Of a stretch of 64,000 nt of DNA, positions 11,176 to 23,310 are shown in pieces. The notes under the pieces are model-generated. The model saw only the letters and a program-made list of their open reading frames with translations. It made no database searches and had not been told where the DNA came from. The translations under genes and the position numbers were made by a program. Positions within the stretch are counted from its first letter, which is position 1, and every line of letters begins with the position of its first letter. This DNA is from Pistacia vera (taxonomy: Eukaryota > Streptophyta > Magnoliopsida > Sapindales > Anacardiaceae), in the NCBI RefSeq assembly GCF_008641045.1, contig NW_022196258.1, positions 620,001 through 684,000 on the forward strand, in the 5' to 3' direction.

Positions 11176-11932
11176 ATGAGTACAACTAGGGTTGAGATCA
11201 CCCATTACGATGGAAAAATCGATTTTGGAAGTTGGAGTAAGAAGATGAAAGCTTCATTGTCCCACAACAAAGTGTCTATCACGCTGGAGAAGGATTCCAC
11301 CAAGTGGCCGGAGGAGAAGCTGAAGAAAAAGGCCGAAGTGGATGAAGAGGCCTACAACTTAATCATCATGAACCTTGCCAACAGTGTGTTGCAAAAGGTC
11401 ATGGGTTTGAAACCCCAATCGGCCTCTGGGGTAAGCTTGAATCTCTCTGTTCTTTACAATCAGCTCCTAATCTAGCATACTTAAAAGGTGCCCTATTTTC
11501 ATATAAAATAGATAGTAATAGGACTGTTGAGGAGAACCTGGATGAGTTCTTGAAAATGACCTTGGTTCTCAAGGGTACTGATCAAGAACTCAATGATTCC
11601 AGCCTTGCCATGATTCTTTTAAATTCCTTGAATGATGAATATCAAGTAGTAAAGAATGCTTTGTAGTACATTGGCACTTTACCTAGTGTAGATTTAATTG
11701 TTGCTAGGTTAAAAGCTAGGGAGTTAAACTTAGGGTTCAGAAAAGGAGTGGTAATAGCCTATTTGTTAAGGGTAAGGGCGAAAGTAGTTAGGTGGGTAGT
11801 AATCCTCATCATGGCAGTGGCTCTAGGAACAAAAAGAAGGGTAAAAACACTAATAAATCCAAAGGGGAAACCCGAAAATGTTTCTATTGCAATAAGACTG
11901 GTCATCTAAATAAAAACTGTTTTGAGTGGATT
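11176..11932 (+). pseudogene. Copia gag remnant with zinc knuckle
   Basis: The frame opens at ATG 11176 (MSTTRVEITHYDGKIDFGSW), a typical Copia gag N-terminus, and is lost near 11475. Further gag-like sequence continues in another frame (EENLDEFLKMTLVLKG). A CCHC knuckle (CFYCNKTGHLNKNC) lies at about 11880-11925. The nucleocapsid would package element RNA, but the frame breaks prevent a full product. Confidence 0.85.
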
Positions 11933-12009
11933 AGGAAATAGAACAGTCCAACACTGAGAGCAATTTAGCCACCACCAAACATAGCATTGAAGAATCAGAG
12001 GTCCTAACA

Positions 12010-13445
12010 GTGTCTAAGGCTGATACCATAGAGGAATGGGTGTTAGATTCTGGTTGCTCATTCCACATGAGTCCAAACAAAAATTGGTTCCAAGATTTTG
12101 AACCAAATGACAGTGAGACTGTGTTTATGGGAAACAATAATGCATGCAAGGTTCAAGTAGTTGGTAGCATATCCTTGAGGATGAATAATGGAAAACTAGT
12201 CAAACTTACTAAGGTTAGATATATTCTAGATCTTAAGAGAAACTTGATTTCATTATGGACTTGGATGAATCTGGCTATTGTTATAAGGTAGAAAATGGTT
12301 GCTTAAATGTCTATAAGGATAACAACATAGTACTTAGTGGGGTAAAAAGGAATGGGCTATACATCTTGAGTGGGGATCACTGTTTTGATTGTTTGCTTAC
12401 TACAAATCTGACAGACACTGAAAATTGGCATTTAAGGTTAGGGCATATGAGCCAAAAAGGCCTAGATACTCTAGGTAAACAGGGGTTGTTTGGTAGAGAT
12501 GTCATTAGTGATCTAAAGTTTTGTGAAACTTGTACAATGGGGAAGCAACATAGGCTAAGTTTTCATTAGGGGACACAATAGGCCACTAACTGTTTAGAAC
12601 ACTTACATGCTGATCTTTGGGGGCCAGGAAAGATAAAATCTCATGGGAGCAGCAACTATTCCTTATCGATAGTGGATGATTACAGTAGGAAAGCTTGGGT
12701 TTTCCTACTTAGATAAAAAAAAAAAAATGAGGATTTAGATAGGTTTAAGAATTGGCAAACACTTGTAGAAAATCAAATGGACATAAAGGTTAAAGCCCTT
12801 AGGATAGATAATGGGCTAGAGTTCTGCAATTTAGAGTTTGATATATATTGTAGTGATCAGGGTATTTTGAGACACAGAACAGTTAGAGGAACTCCTCAAC
12901 AAAATGGAGTAGCTGAGAGAATGAATAGGACGTTGTTAGAAAAGGTGAGATGCTTACTGTTCACATCAAGATTACCTAAGACCTTTAAGGGAGAAGCCCT
13001 CAACACTGCAGCATATTTAGTCAACAGAAGCCCCTCTAGTGCAATAGGTTTCACCTGTCCCGAGGAGAGATGGTCCAAAAGAAAGCCAAACCTAAACCAC
13101 CTTAGGGTCTTTGGGTGTGCAGTCTATGCACACACAAATGAAGGGAAGCTTGAACCTAGGTCACTAAAGTGTGTTTTCCTCGGTTATCAAGAAGGGACTA
13201 ATGGGTTCAGATTATGGGAAAGAACATCACCAAGGGTTAAAGTAATAATTAGTAGGGATGTTATTTTTAATGAAAATATTTTTCCTTGCAAAACTACTAA
13301 CCCTGATGCAGGTACCTCTAGCATTGATCCTATGAGTCAAGAACCAAATGCAGGGACACAAATTGAGGTAGAGCCCTCAAGTATTCAACCTGATGAAGAA
13401 AATCCAGATGAAGAAACTGAAATGGCAACCCTGGATCATGACTAG
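12010..13445 (+). pseudogene. Copia protease and integrase remnant
   Basis: The aspartic protease active site appears as WVLDSGCSFHM, with the catalytic Asp at about 12046. A GAG-pre-integrase segment (WHLRLGHMSQKGLD with later CETCTMGKQH) lies at 12425-12550. The integrase core shows an HADLWGP block near 12607, VDDYSR near 12671, RIDNGLEF near 12800 and NGVAERMNRTLLEKVR near 12905, supplying the D-D-E positions. Frame changes occur around 12290 and 12570, and a stop lies in the A-rich stretch near 12712, so the polyprotein is not intact. Confidence 0.9.
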
Positions 13446-13599
13446 AAGGGTGAACCCGCTGAGAACTTAGAATCAACCCAAGAAGAATCCCTGGCACAAT
13501 ATCAGCTAACAGAGACAGGACCTGTAGAGAGATCAGACCTCTAGCAAGATATTCCTATGCTGATTTGATCTTCACTACACTGGTGGCTGAAGCTGAAGT

Positions 13600-15021
13600 A
13601 CTAAGATCAGAACTTGATAGCTATGAGGAAGCAATCAGATCAAAGGACAAGGACAAATGGCAGGCTACAATAGAGGAAGAAATGCAGTCCCTGAAAGTCA
13701 ACAGAACCTAGTCCTTAGTCCCAACTCCAAATGATCAGAAACCAGTTGAATGTTGATGGCTATTCAAGGTAAAAGAAGGTATAAACTCTTCTGATCCTCC
13801 TAGGTATAAGGCTAGACTTATAGCTAAAGGTTACACACAAAGGGAAGACATTGATTTTAATGAAATTTTCTCACTAGTAGTTAAGTATAAAACAATTAGG
13901 ATTATGTTGGCTGTAGTTGCACATTATGACCTAGAATTAGAGCAACTAGACGTTAAGACTGCTTTTCTACATGGAAACCTAGAAGAGAAAATATATATGA
14001 GACAACCTGTTGGATTTGTTGTTAAAAGACTTCCAAATTATGTGTGTTTGCTTCATAAGTCAGTATGGACTGAAACAGTCCCCTAGGCGGTGGCACAAGA
14101 GGTTTGACACATTTATTTTAAGCATTGGGTTTAATAGGAGCAAATATGATAGTTGCTTTTATTTTGCTTTGGATAATGATCTGCCTTTGTATTTACTGTT
14201 ATATGTGGATGACATGCTCTTGATTAGCAAATCTAAACCTAGAATAAATGGACTAAAAGGTAAATTCAAGGTTGAGTTTGACATGAAAGACTTAAGATGT
14301 GCTAAAAGGATATTAGGAATGGTAATACATAGGGACAGAAACTGTCATGAATTAAGATTAACTCAGCTCCTACTTGCAAAAACTAGTTTCTAAGTTTAAT
14401 ATGGTTGAATCAAGGGTTGTATCTATGCCTTTAGCAAGTCATTTCACACTTAGTAAACACCAATGTCCCAAAACAGATTCTGAGTTAATAAAGATGGAAC
14501 AAGTCCCTTATGCAGATGTAATATGGTCAATTATGTATGTCATGATTAGCACTAGACTTGACCTTTCCTTTGCTATGTCATTGCTGAGTCGTTTTATGTC
14601 GAATCCTGGGGCAGAACACTAGTCAGCTCTTAAATGGGTTCTGAGGTATATTAATGGCACTTCTCATATCGGTTTGGAATATTGTAAAAGATATAATTCA
14701 CTTGATCTTGTGGGATTTGTAGATTCTAATTTTGCAGGGGATAAAGACACAAGAAAATCAACCACTACTTATGTGTTCACGTTGGGAGGAAACTGTGTGA
14801 GCTAGAAATCCCAGCTCCAGCCTATTGTGGCACTCTCCTCAATTGAGGCAAAGTATGTCGTTGTTGCTGATGTCTTCAAGGAAGCACTGTGGCTTCAAGG
14901 AATACTAACTGAAGTGAATTTGATTGATGGAGTAGCCACAATTTATTCAGACAACCAAAGCGCCATTCAACTGAGCAAAAAAATCTTTTCTATCATGACT
15001 GGACCAAACATGTGGATGTGA
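13600..15021 (+). pseudogene. Copia reverse transcriptase and RNase H remnant
   Basis: Reverse transcriptase motifs are QLDVKTAFLHGNLEE near 13950, the YGLKQSPRRWHKRFD block near 14070 and the catalytic YVDDML at 14202. RNase H is recognised from SSIEAKYVVVADVFKEALWL near 14840 and the DNQSAIQLSK block near 14950. Reading requires moving among frames, and several stops interrupt it. This enzyme would copy element RNA into DNA; this copy cannot encode it. Confidence 0.9.
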
Positions 15022-15248
15022 GATTTCACTTCGTCAGATATCTAGTTGCCCAAGGATTGATCATCTTGAAGAAAGTCCCAACTGAAGATAATCTTCCTGA
15101 TATGGGTACCAAGATCGTCACTACTACCAAGTTCAAGCACTGCTTGAACCTACTATCTATCAAGTATCAGGTAGCAACCGAGCTATGAAGGGATTTTAGG
15201 ATAGTGAGCTACACTTAGGAATTCTGGGTTGTGAAAGTTTTGAGCTTC

Positions 15249-15260
15249 AAGGTGGAGAAT
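15249..15260 (+). other. Polypurine tract
   Basis: aaggtggagaat lies immediately before the 3' LTR, the usual plus-strand primer position for Copia elements. Confidence 0.85.
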
Positions 15261-15867
15261 TGTTGACATATGGAGCACAAAACGGTAACGTTTCTACACA
15301 ATATCACTAATCAATACATTGTTGTTTCACTGCAAATAAGATCAAATCTCAACCACTGAAATAAAGCAAATCCAGCGGCCAGGATTAGCTCATGAGGTCA
15401 AACTATATAAAGGAAGAGTCTTTACATAGAACAGTGATTTTTTGCTTCTTCTCTTTTGCGCGACAGATCTGTTTTGCCCTTTGTGTTGAGAGTTTGTTTT
15501 CAATCTTGTGTGAGTTAAAAATCTATGTAATCCTGGGTGAGGGCAGGTTGTTCCTTTAGGTTTAGAGAGACTGGATCAGGTCATCTCTAGGGATTTTTTC
15601 AGGTTTGTGTGAGTGGGTTTCTTGATTGATATTTGGGTAAAATCAGTGAGAGTTATCTGTAATCTGTAATAACGTTTTATTCCTAGTGTAGTGAGCCCCA
15701 AAATTCCTGGAGCTCAATGTGGATGTAATCTTTCTTTTGTGGAAAGGTGAACCACGGTATATTTGGTGTTCTTGAGTTGGTTGTGGTTTTGATTTGGTAT
15801 TGCGTGTGTTATCTATGTTATTTGCGCATGTGATTAGGCATAGAATTGATAGTGAATTTCCATAACA
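15261..15867 (+). repeat. 3' LTR of the Copia element
   Basis: 607 bp, tgttgacata to ttccataaca, gap-free against the 5' LTR with 37 differences counted by eye. Confidence 0.95.
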
Positions 15868-16007
15868 ATTGTCGTACTACAATTTTTAAATTTGGCCACC
15901 ATTTCACTACCTTAAACCAAGTGCTGGAGTTAGTTTTAGTAATTCTTGTGGCCACCACCATTGTCTTCATCATTGCAATTCCATCCTTAAGTGTTGTTGA
16001 TGCGTGA
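15868..16007 (+). pseudogene. Downstream remnant of ORF split by the Copia element
   Basis: Read in the frame ending at TGA 16005-16007, the sequence encodes a hydrophobic stretch (LVLVILVATTIVFIIAIP) that would make a transmembrane segment. Removing the Copia element and one attgt copy joins this frame to sequence before 10339 for about ten more codons until a stop, with possible splice acceptors in between. It may be the last exon of the gene whose first exon is at 9727. Confidence 0.35.
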
Positions 16008-16508
16008 TTTTAACACCAACGACTCGCACGTGCAAAGTGCTAAGCTGTTCTTAGAAATAACACGTGAATGATTCATGAGAAGTGTTTATGATGTTGAGAT
16101 TATATATGTTTGCAGAAACATAAATAAAAGATTGACAAGGGAGATTTTTATAGTGGCTCGAATGTTTAAAGCGAATCCTACATCCACTGTTATTTTATTA
16201 TTCTCTGACTATTTTTATGATATTGCTTATAAGGCGTACAAAGAATGGAGAAATACTTTGTTTACAGAGAAAAATAATGAAGCTCAAATCTATGCCTTGC
16301 TCTCATATGCCTAGCCTCTCATTTTCATGAAGAGAGGTGCCTTATTTATACCTTTGAGGTCAATGTAATGAAAGTTTTTGCAAGTTGTTTTGACACGTGG
16401 GGACCACTCCTTAATCTTTATCTTAAAATGGGATATGATTTATATAAAATATCTCTTGAAGGCGGTTTGGGCTGATGACAGCTAATACCACATTATCTTT
16501 AAGTGCTT
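16008..16508. other. Unclassified sequence, left of the hAT element
   Basis: Continuous with 20983-21555 before the hAT insertion. A stretch near 16150-16190 (tttatagtggctcgaatg, then cctacatccactg) resembles wording seen in some plant LTRs. No termini were identified. An ORF at 16075-16314 shows no domain. Confidence 0.3.
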
Positions 16509-16784
16509 GTTGAACCCTAGTTAGTAAATACGAGTACGGCAAAAAAACGGTACGAGAATTATACGGGTATAATATGGTAAACAGTGAAAAATACGTTTAT
16601 AAAAATTCGGCCATAAAATTTGGATACGGGAAAAATACGGTACGGGTATATACGGGTTTAATACGGTGCATTGTCAATAATACGTTTTGAAAAATACGGC
16701 AATATCAATCTTAGTTTTAACACTTTTATGGATTACCTGGTTAAAATCAACATAACATTTCAAATACAAAAGTATTCAATTTGA

Positions 16785-16824
16785 CTGTATTTACAAGAAC
16801 ATAAAAGAGAACATCATCAAATAC
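16785..16824. repeat. 40-bp perfect direct repeat, copy 1
   Basis: Starts ctgtatttacaagaac and ends catcatcaaatac. The identical 40 bp occurs at 19212-19251, on the other side of the transposase coding region inside the hAT element. Confidence 0.95.
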
Positions 16825-17100
16825 CTGGTCAAATGAAAAGTATTCAATTAACCAATAACACAAATACACAATATATAAATGATATTCAAATTATAGTCTC
16901 CAGACTCAAACACAATATTTAGCTAAGATTCAACCATAGTGTCGCATTAAACACATAAGTCATAACAAAATCAAAATTCAAAGTCGAATAAGAGCTCCAA
17001 ACAAATAAAATATAGTAATACACAAATAATACAACAAAGATTCAAATTACAGTTTGTAACAAAAACTTACAAAGTACATAAATAACAATAAGTCAATAAC

Positions 17101-19199
17101 AACTCAAAAAAGAGTATCGTCCAACCAAGCAGTGTCATCATTATCCATTAAGTCATCCACGTAACCCTCAACTGTTGGTGTGGAATTAGCATCTTCGTCC
17201 ATGTGAATTTCTTCATATTCATAGTCTGGAAGCTCTCCCAATTTCTCAAGATTTATACGTTCCAAGTCACGACTCATCGTGGAAGAGAATTTATCCATCA
17301 TCATCGTGTTCATCCTTACATACACAAGTGTGTCTAGCATTTCATGTGACAACCTATTCCTTTTTTTTGTTTGAGCAGCTTCAAAGGCACTCCAATTTCT
17401 CTCACATGATGAAGCGCTACAACGTTGACTCAGAATTTGAATGGCATACTTCTTGAGCACAGGAAGATCATCCCCATTGTAATCCCACCATATTCCTGCA
17501 AATGACATAAAAAACTTTCTTGAATATAAAGAGAGAAGCAATGTAAAGAAAAGATATTGAAATTTTTTAAAACACTTACGAGGATGACTTGTTTGTAACA
17601 TCGTTTTTGCCATTGCAGTAAATAAGGTAGCTGGCCTACTACGATAAAACTAAACCTCTCTCATAAATGGATGCTTTTCTTCTATTAGAAGCAGGTTTTC
17701 ATGAATGAAATTGATGCCATCTTTCATCTCCCTATCCTCTCTAAAATTTTGTGAGCAAAAGTAAGCTGGATTGAGAAAGGCAGCTGCAGCATGTATAGGA
17801 TGAATGATGTTATTGACCCGACGATTCTCAAACAATTCCCAAATTCTCTCATACTTGCTTGCCTCACTATTACATCTTTCTTTGATTGCAACTTTTGCCC
17901 TCGTCATTGCTTCATATAAGTAACCAGCAGTAGATCCATCACCATCAACCGAAGAACTCGAACCAATGGCTCAATGGTTTTTATAACCTCCCTTCCTCTA
18001 GCCCAAAAATCACTCTGAACAATTTCAGTGACCCTTTTACCTGATTCGGTCTTACAATAATCAAAACCCCTCCATTCAGATGAAGCAACAAAGAGTCGAA
18101 GTTCATTCTCCAAATCCAACACAGATTGAAGCATTAAAAAATTTGAAGCAAATCTTGTGGCACAAGGTTGTCTCAATTGTCTATCTTTGGTGAACTCTTT
18201 CATTGCTACATGAAGAACTGTGTACCGTGTCATGAACATAACTATTATTCTTGCTTCATCTGTGACAACTTTTACCCAATTAACTTCTTCATATGTGTCT
18301 TTCAAAAGAAGCTGAATTCCATGAGCAGCACACCTCGTCTTATACATTCGATGATACAATCCAATGAGCATGTCACCAGCAGATGTGAAATTGCTACCAT
18401 TATCAGTTATGAATTGCACAACATGTTCTTGTCCAATTGATTCAATCACAGAAACAACAATTTCTTTCAAATAAATCCCAGTTTTTCTTTCTCGAGAAAT
18501 ATCTAATGATTTTATAAACACTGCACCGCCAGGTGAATATGCCACAAGATTAATGAAAGATCGGTGCCTTATATCAGTCCATATATCAGACATTATAGTA
18601 CAACCAGATCCAGATGTATCCCAAGAATGCTTCACCATAGCAACATACTCATCAATACCTTTTCTAGATTCTGGAATTAACTTAGTTCGAAGATTTGAAT
18701 AAGATGGAAGCTTGTATGCTGCACCATATTCAGCCACTGCCTTAACAAATGCTCGAAAAGCACCAGTTTGAACAACATTAAAAGCAATATTGTTCACCAC
18801 AAAACACTTAGCAAGCATTTTATCAACAAACTCCTTGTCTTTTTTCTTATTCATTTCTAGTAAAGATGCTTGACTTTGACGTCTTTGGCTACCTATAGAA
18901 AGTGGTGAAAATGGTGAATCTGTTTCCTCATGATCATTAGAGTTTAAAGCAGTAGAAGAACCGGCTGAACTTTTTAATTTTTTGTTACTTCCACTTCCAG
19001 ACATAGCCAAGAATGCACATGCTTGTGTCTCATGATTGACTTTACTACAAATCTCAACATCATGGCCAGTAATTCCAGACAAGTGTGCTTTAATTCTGTA
19101 AGCCCCACCACTAAATACTTTTTAACAAAATTTACATTTCCATTTATTCCCTTGGAGCTCCTCAACATGCTCCCAAATTTTATCTTTTTTTCGTACCAT
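17101..19199 (-). pseudogene. hAT transposase (BED finger, dimerisation domain)
   Basis: The reading begins at ATG 19199 (MVRKKDKIWEHVEELQGNKW) and enters a BED zinc finger (CKFC, then FSGGAYRIKAHLSGI). Codon TAA at 19122-19124 interrupts the finger right after CKFC. The catalytic region contains IMSDIWTDIRHRSFINLVAY, QFITDNGSNF and the RCAAHGIQLLLKD block. A frameshift near 17940 separates RVLRL from the DGSTAGYLYEAM segment. A TAG follows FMREV at about 17650. A GT-AG intron of 84 bp (17579-17496) precedes GIWWDYNGDDLPVLKKYA and the hAT dimerisation block (CSASSCERNWSAF). The family cuts and pastes hAT elements; this copy has at least two stops and one frameshift and is dead. Confidence 0.9.
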
Positions 19200-19211
19200 A
19201 TTGATTTGAGT

Positions 19212-19251
19212 CTGTATTTACAAGAACATAAAAGAGAACATCATCAAATAC
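19212..19251. repeat. 40-bp perfect direct repeat, copy 2
   Basis: Identical to 16785-16824. It lies just upstream of the transposase ATG on the minus strand. Confidence 0.95.
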
Positions 19252-19744
19252 AAAAGAAAAAAAGTTAACATATAATCTTTTTTCTTTCCTAAGCATGATA
19301 GCATATAATCTTATTGTGGAAAATAACAAAATTATGGAAAAAGTTAAGCATATAGTCCTCCTCTACTCATCCCTTGGTTTATTAGAACTCTAGATTCCTT
19401 TCTTTCAAGATGGCCAATCCCAGTTGGAATATAATATGCCAATTATAATAATTACTTCATTATATTATTCTATTTTATTAATATTTGTAGCTACATATAA
19501 GGGCAGTTTCTTTCTTACCCAGATAGATTTTTTTTCTATTATATTAAATATTTGAACATTGGTCCAACATTAAGGCACTAATTAATCTAATTTTTTTTTT
19601 TTCATGCATGCATTTCACTTTTCTGTTTCTATACCCCTTGAAAAACATTAGCCCATATTGATGACCAGTTTGTCCAGCTTTCAGCAAACACTTCACTAAA
19701 ATTTATCCGCTAATTGTATCAATTACAAAAACACTGTAATTATT

Positions 19745-19858
19745 TGTCTTTAATGGTTTACTTAGCCAAATAACCTTTACAATATATCTACCCAGAAATG
19801 ATGTCTTTAATGGTTTACTTAGCCAAGTAACCTTTGCAATATATCTACCCAGAAATGA
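19745..19858. repeat. 57-bp tandem duplication
   Basis: Two adjacent copies starting tgtctttaatggtttactta at 19745 and 19802, differing at two or three positions. Inside the hAT element, upstream of its transposase. Confidence 0.9.
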
Positions 19859-20539
19859 AGGGAAAATTTTGTTCATGGATCAAACAAAAGTAGGAAGCAT
19901 CAAAAGAATGTTCTCTGTAGGTATAATATAAAGGAATTTTCATCTTTGACATCTAAATCAAAAGTCTTTTTTAATCATAAATATATTCTTCTTCTTTTTT
20001 TCGGTGAGAACAATACAAAAGTCAGTATAAGATAATATTCCCATATATCTTACATTAAAATGACAGTAGAATTGTACAAGACAAAGAATTCAAAAAATGT
20101 TTTTCATTCATAAACTAATAAAAACTTTGTCAACTAAGATATTCTAACAAATTGTCCAAACAACCGTTAAATCAAAGACTGAAACAAAAGAAGTTACTTT
20201 GCTCAATTGCTCAGTTGTTAAAAGTTAAAACTGCAGTCACTCAATTAGCAAAAGCTGCTGAATTTTATGGGCATCGTCCAGCGAATTCAACAGCAATAAT
20301 AAATCCAAATAAAGTTCATTCCCTTCCCAACTAAGATCCGGCAGAAGCCAAAAAAGCAAATACAAATACAAATACAAATATAACTCTCGGTCTCTCACAA
20401 GCATTTCATCAAATATGTTTCAAACAAATCCATCAATCCAGTGATCCACCAGCCCCTCCTACTACTAGTCTACTACTACTCACAAGTCACACCAACACAA
20501 ACAAAAGCAATCCACCAATAACATTCAAAGAGAAGAGAA

Positions 20540-20720
20540 CAAGTGTAAAGTGTGTACCTTGAAGTCCCGAACTTGAAGTTGAAGCCTGGAAGAAGAGAAC
20601 AAGAGATGAAGAAAGCTGAAAACGTGAAGAACAGAGGAAGAAAAGCTGAAGAAGAACTCAGGAAGAAGAAGAACTGAACTGAGGAAGAAGAACTGCTACT
20701 GAACTGTCGAAGAATTGAAG
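20540..20720 (-). other. Possible 5' leader exon of the hAT transposase
   Basis: On the minus strand this is a pyrimidine-rich stretch (cttcttcctcagttcagttc and similar) ending in ttcaagGTACAC, a possible splice donor. It sits between the element's right end and the transposase ATG. It fits an untranslated first exon, but only by composition. Confidence 0.25.
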
Positions 20721-20982
20721 AAAAACGACTGAACCAATGAACCAGATCTGTTTTAATTTTTTGTATAAACCCACCAAAACAACGTCGTTTTGGGGGTGTG
20801 AGATTATATTTTTTTTTTCAAAAATTTGCGAATAATTCACGAATTATACGGTATACCTTATTATACGTGAATTATACGGTAGATTTTACAAAATTTGAAT
20901 ACGCCTGTTTTATACGCGAATTATACGGCTGTCTATATAATTCGCGTATAATACACGTTTTTACTAACTAGGTCAGTTGAAC

Positions 20983-21555
20983 ATTGATTGGTGGTGCTGA
21001 CATTAGTGTGTATTTTTGGCACAACAGAATCCCCCTAGTTTTTGGAGTGCGTAACTGCACTTCAAAAACTTATGTCTTAGATCTAAATGGATGTCGCACT
21101 ATAGGCTGCAGTCTCGAATTGAAGAGCTAGAACTTTGCCTGGCATGATGAGATGCTAAGAGCTAGGACTGTGATCTGAGTGCTTGGAGCGATTCGAAGCT
21201 AATTGTGATCTGATAATTGACATAAAATGTCCAGTAGATGAATTCCTAAAGAAGGCTGACATCAGAAGCCCAAACACGTGGCTTAGAGGTCCTAAACGAA
21301 CAAGCCAACTTAAAATGGTCATAACTTTTGATCCAAGAGGAGTTTTGGAACTCGTAAGATATCCACAGAAAGCTCGTTCCAACTCTACATTGTAGCAATC
21401 GAGGAACCCCGTTGGGGCCATTTTCAAGGCCAATATCCACCATTTTGGCATGTTTCAAAGTTGTTTTGAGTTTTCTATACGTTTTTTCTGACGCTAGCAA
21501 CTGGTCGCAATTTGAGAACTGAGAACTGAGAACTGATTGCGATCTGAGAGTTGAG
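20983..21555. other. Unclassified sequence between hAT and Gypsy LTR
   Basis: Continues the interrupted sequence at 16008-16508. The ORFs here overlap on both strands with no recognisable domain. Near 21515 the word gagaact is repeated three times. Nothing further supported. Confidence 0.3.
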
Positions 21556-23310
21556 TGTCGAACTAGTCGTCACAGCCACAAAATTAAACCTAAATATCAT
21601 AGTTAGCGCTAAGCAAGGTCAAATCCACAGAGAGCAAGACTAACAACCTAATGTATATTTGAGTAGCGAAAATGAAATTGGCAATTTGATTAATTAAACT
21701 AAACAAACTAAATGCAAATAATAAAGGCGTGAAATTAAAACTAATGAAGACTTTATAATGAAAACGTTGCCGCTATGGTTTTGATTCGACACGAGACCAA
21801 CTCACACAATTCTCCTCCACCCTCTACAATCCCCTAAACCTACAAGGTAAGGTAAATCAATGAAATGACTTTCCGGCACTCTAGGTATAATCTATCCTGT
21901 CTCACTCGATCTCTCAAGTTTGATTGGTTAAAGGCTATTATTGAATGCCGATAAATACTACAAGACAATACCATTAGTTGGTACGCGATTAACAAATATA
22001 ATTTGTCAACACGTATCTTCCAATCAACCAACTTCACAATAAACGCAACAGTAGAAATGACATTAAATCCCAACATAATTCAATTACAATTGATACAAAG
22101 TAATGAAAAGCAATATTCATCATTTAATTATCTCAAACCCACGTCTATCATTCAGTAAGTTCTATGAAATCTGTTAATCACAATGGACAACTATATTCGT
22201 CACAAATTATGGTCAAACCATATTAAAGTATCGAAATCAAACATGAAACGAAAACAAATATAATTTGAAACACAATACTACCAAATATCCTATAGTCGGG
22301 CTCATCCAACTAGTCGAGAGCTAGTGAGGAAAGCAGTGGAGTCAATCTCAATCTCGCCTATACCGTAATAGACAACCGGGAACTTAGCTGTTCATGGTGG
22401 TGTCGACGGAGGCTGGAGTGGTGGAAACAAAGCTGGTCATGGTAGAGAGGAAGTAACCAATAACGAGATGATGCAAAGAAGGAGCGAAAATGACCAACGT
22501 CCAGCCCAAAATATGAACAGTCACACTCGCCAAAATACGTTAGTTTTTTGGCAGGTCTTCCGACAAATGGTAGCGAAAATGGGATCCGAAGGTATCAATG
22601 GAAGGCTCAGGTGATGGGGAGTTCAAATCAGGTCCTGGGGAGACGAAAGTTCATCGGAAAGTAAGCGAAATCGCAGTTGGAAGGTGAAAAGGCCTGGTGG
22701 CGGCGATGGTAGATTGTGGCCTTTTTTACAGTTGCTGAAGCTCGGAATGGATAGATCTAAGTGTGAGGAAGGTAGATCAGCCACAGGGAAGTGAAATGTC
22801 ACCAGAGGTCACCAAAAAATGGCCTAACAACAGTTGGAATGCAAAATAACGCCGGAAAATGGCGTGAATCACGGTGGTGAGTACTGGATGATGATGATCG
22901 GTGAAAGGGGAAGCTGAAGCGTCGCCGAAAATTACTGGAAATGGGATGGAAAATGGGTACTATAGATGGTGAACGGCGCTCCAGATTTGCGACCCTTCGC
23001 TTTCTAAAAATATCTCTTTGGTCCCTACATGATTGAAAAGTGACAAAATTAACCCCTATAAATATAACAGTTTACCCCCTAAACAGCATAAACGAGACAA
23101 AATCACCCCTAATCCATAAACCACAACCTAATATCAACTTATACCCTTTCCAAAATCATTCCAAACATGTTAAATTCATAAGAAAAATATTAGAATGCGA
23201 TTTTCGTGAATAAATTCATAAATTCTTTAATTATCTCAATATGATTTCATTTTAATCACACATAGGGTCTTTTTATCACCAAAATAGAGTCACTTTCATG
23301 ACTCTTAACA
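21556..23310 (-). repeat. 3' LTR of the Athila-like element
   Basis: On the minus strand it begins TGTTAAGAGTCATG and ends CTAGTTCGACA. A purine-rich tract (gttggggagtg) at 23311-23321 directly precedes it, as expected for a polypurine tract. The typical ctctgtggatttgacc block lies near 21630. The right boundary is well supported; the left one is inferred from TG...CA. Confidence 0.65.

Larger units (their letters stand above)
10344..15867 (+). mobile_element. Full-length degenerate Copia retrotransposon
   Basis: The element runs from 5' LTR to 3' LTR, flanked by a perfect 5-bp target duplication attgt at 10339-10343 and 15868-15872. The two LTRs are both 607 bp, align without gaps and differ at 37 positions (my count, 6.1%), so the insertion is not recent. 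The order of domains is gag, protease, integrase, reverse transcriptase, RNase H, which defines Copia (Ty1) rather than Gypsy. Frameshifts and stop codons break the polyprotein in many places, so it cannot make its own proteins. Confidence 0.95.
16516..20974 (-). mobile_element. hAT DNA transposon, degenerate
   Basis: The ends carry inverted repeats: CCTAGTTAGTAAA at 16516 and its complement TTTACTAACTAGG ending at 20972. Flanking 8-mers are tgttgaac (16508-16515) and agttgaac (20975-20982), an 8-bp target duplication with one mismatch, as expected for hAT. Subterminal repeats built on attatacgg and tacggg crowd both ends (16540-16710 and 20830-20950), the usual transposase binding regions. 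The minus-strand ORFs inside encode a BED-finger hAT transposase. The right-hand terminal asymmetry of two bases is unexplained. Confidence 0.85.
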
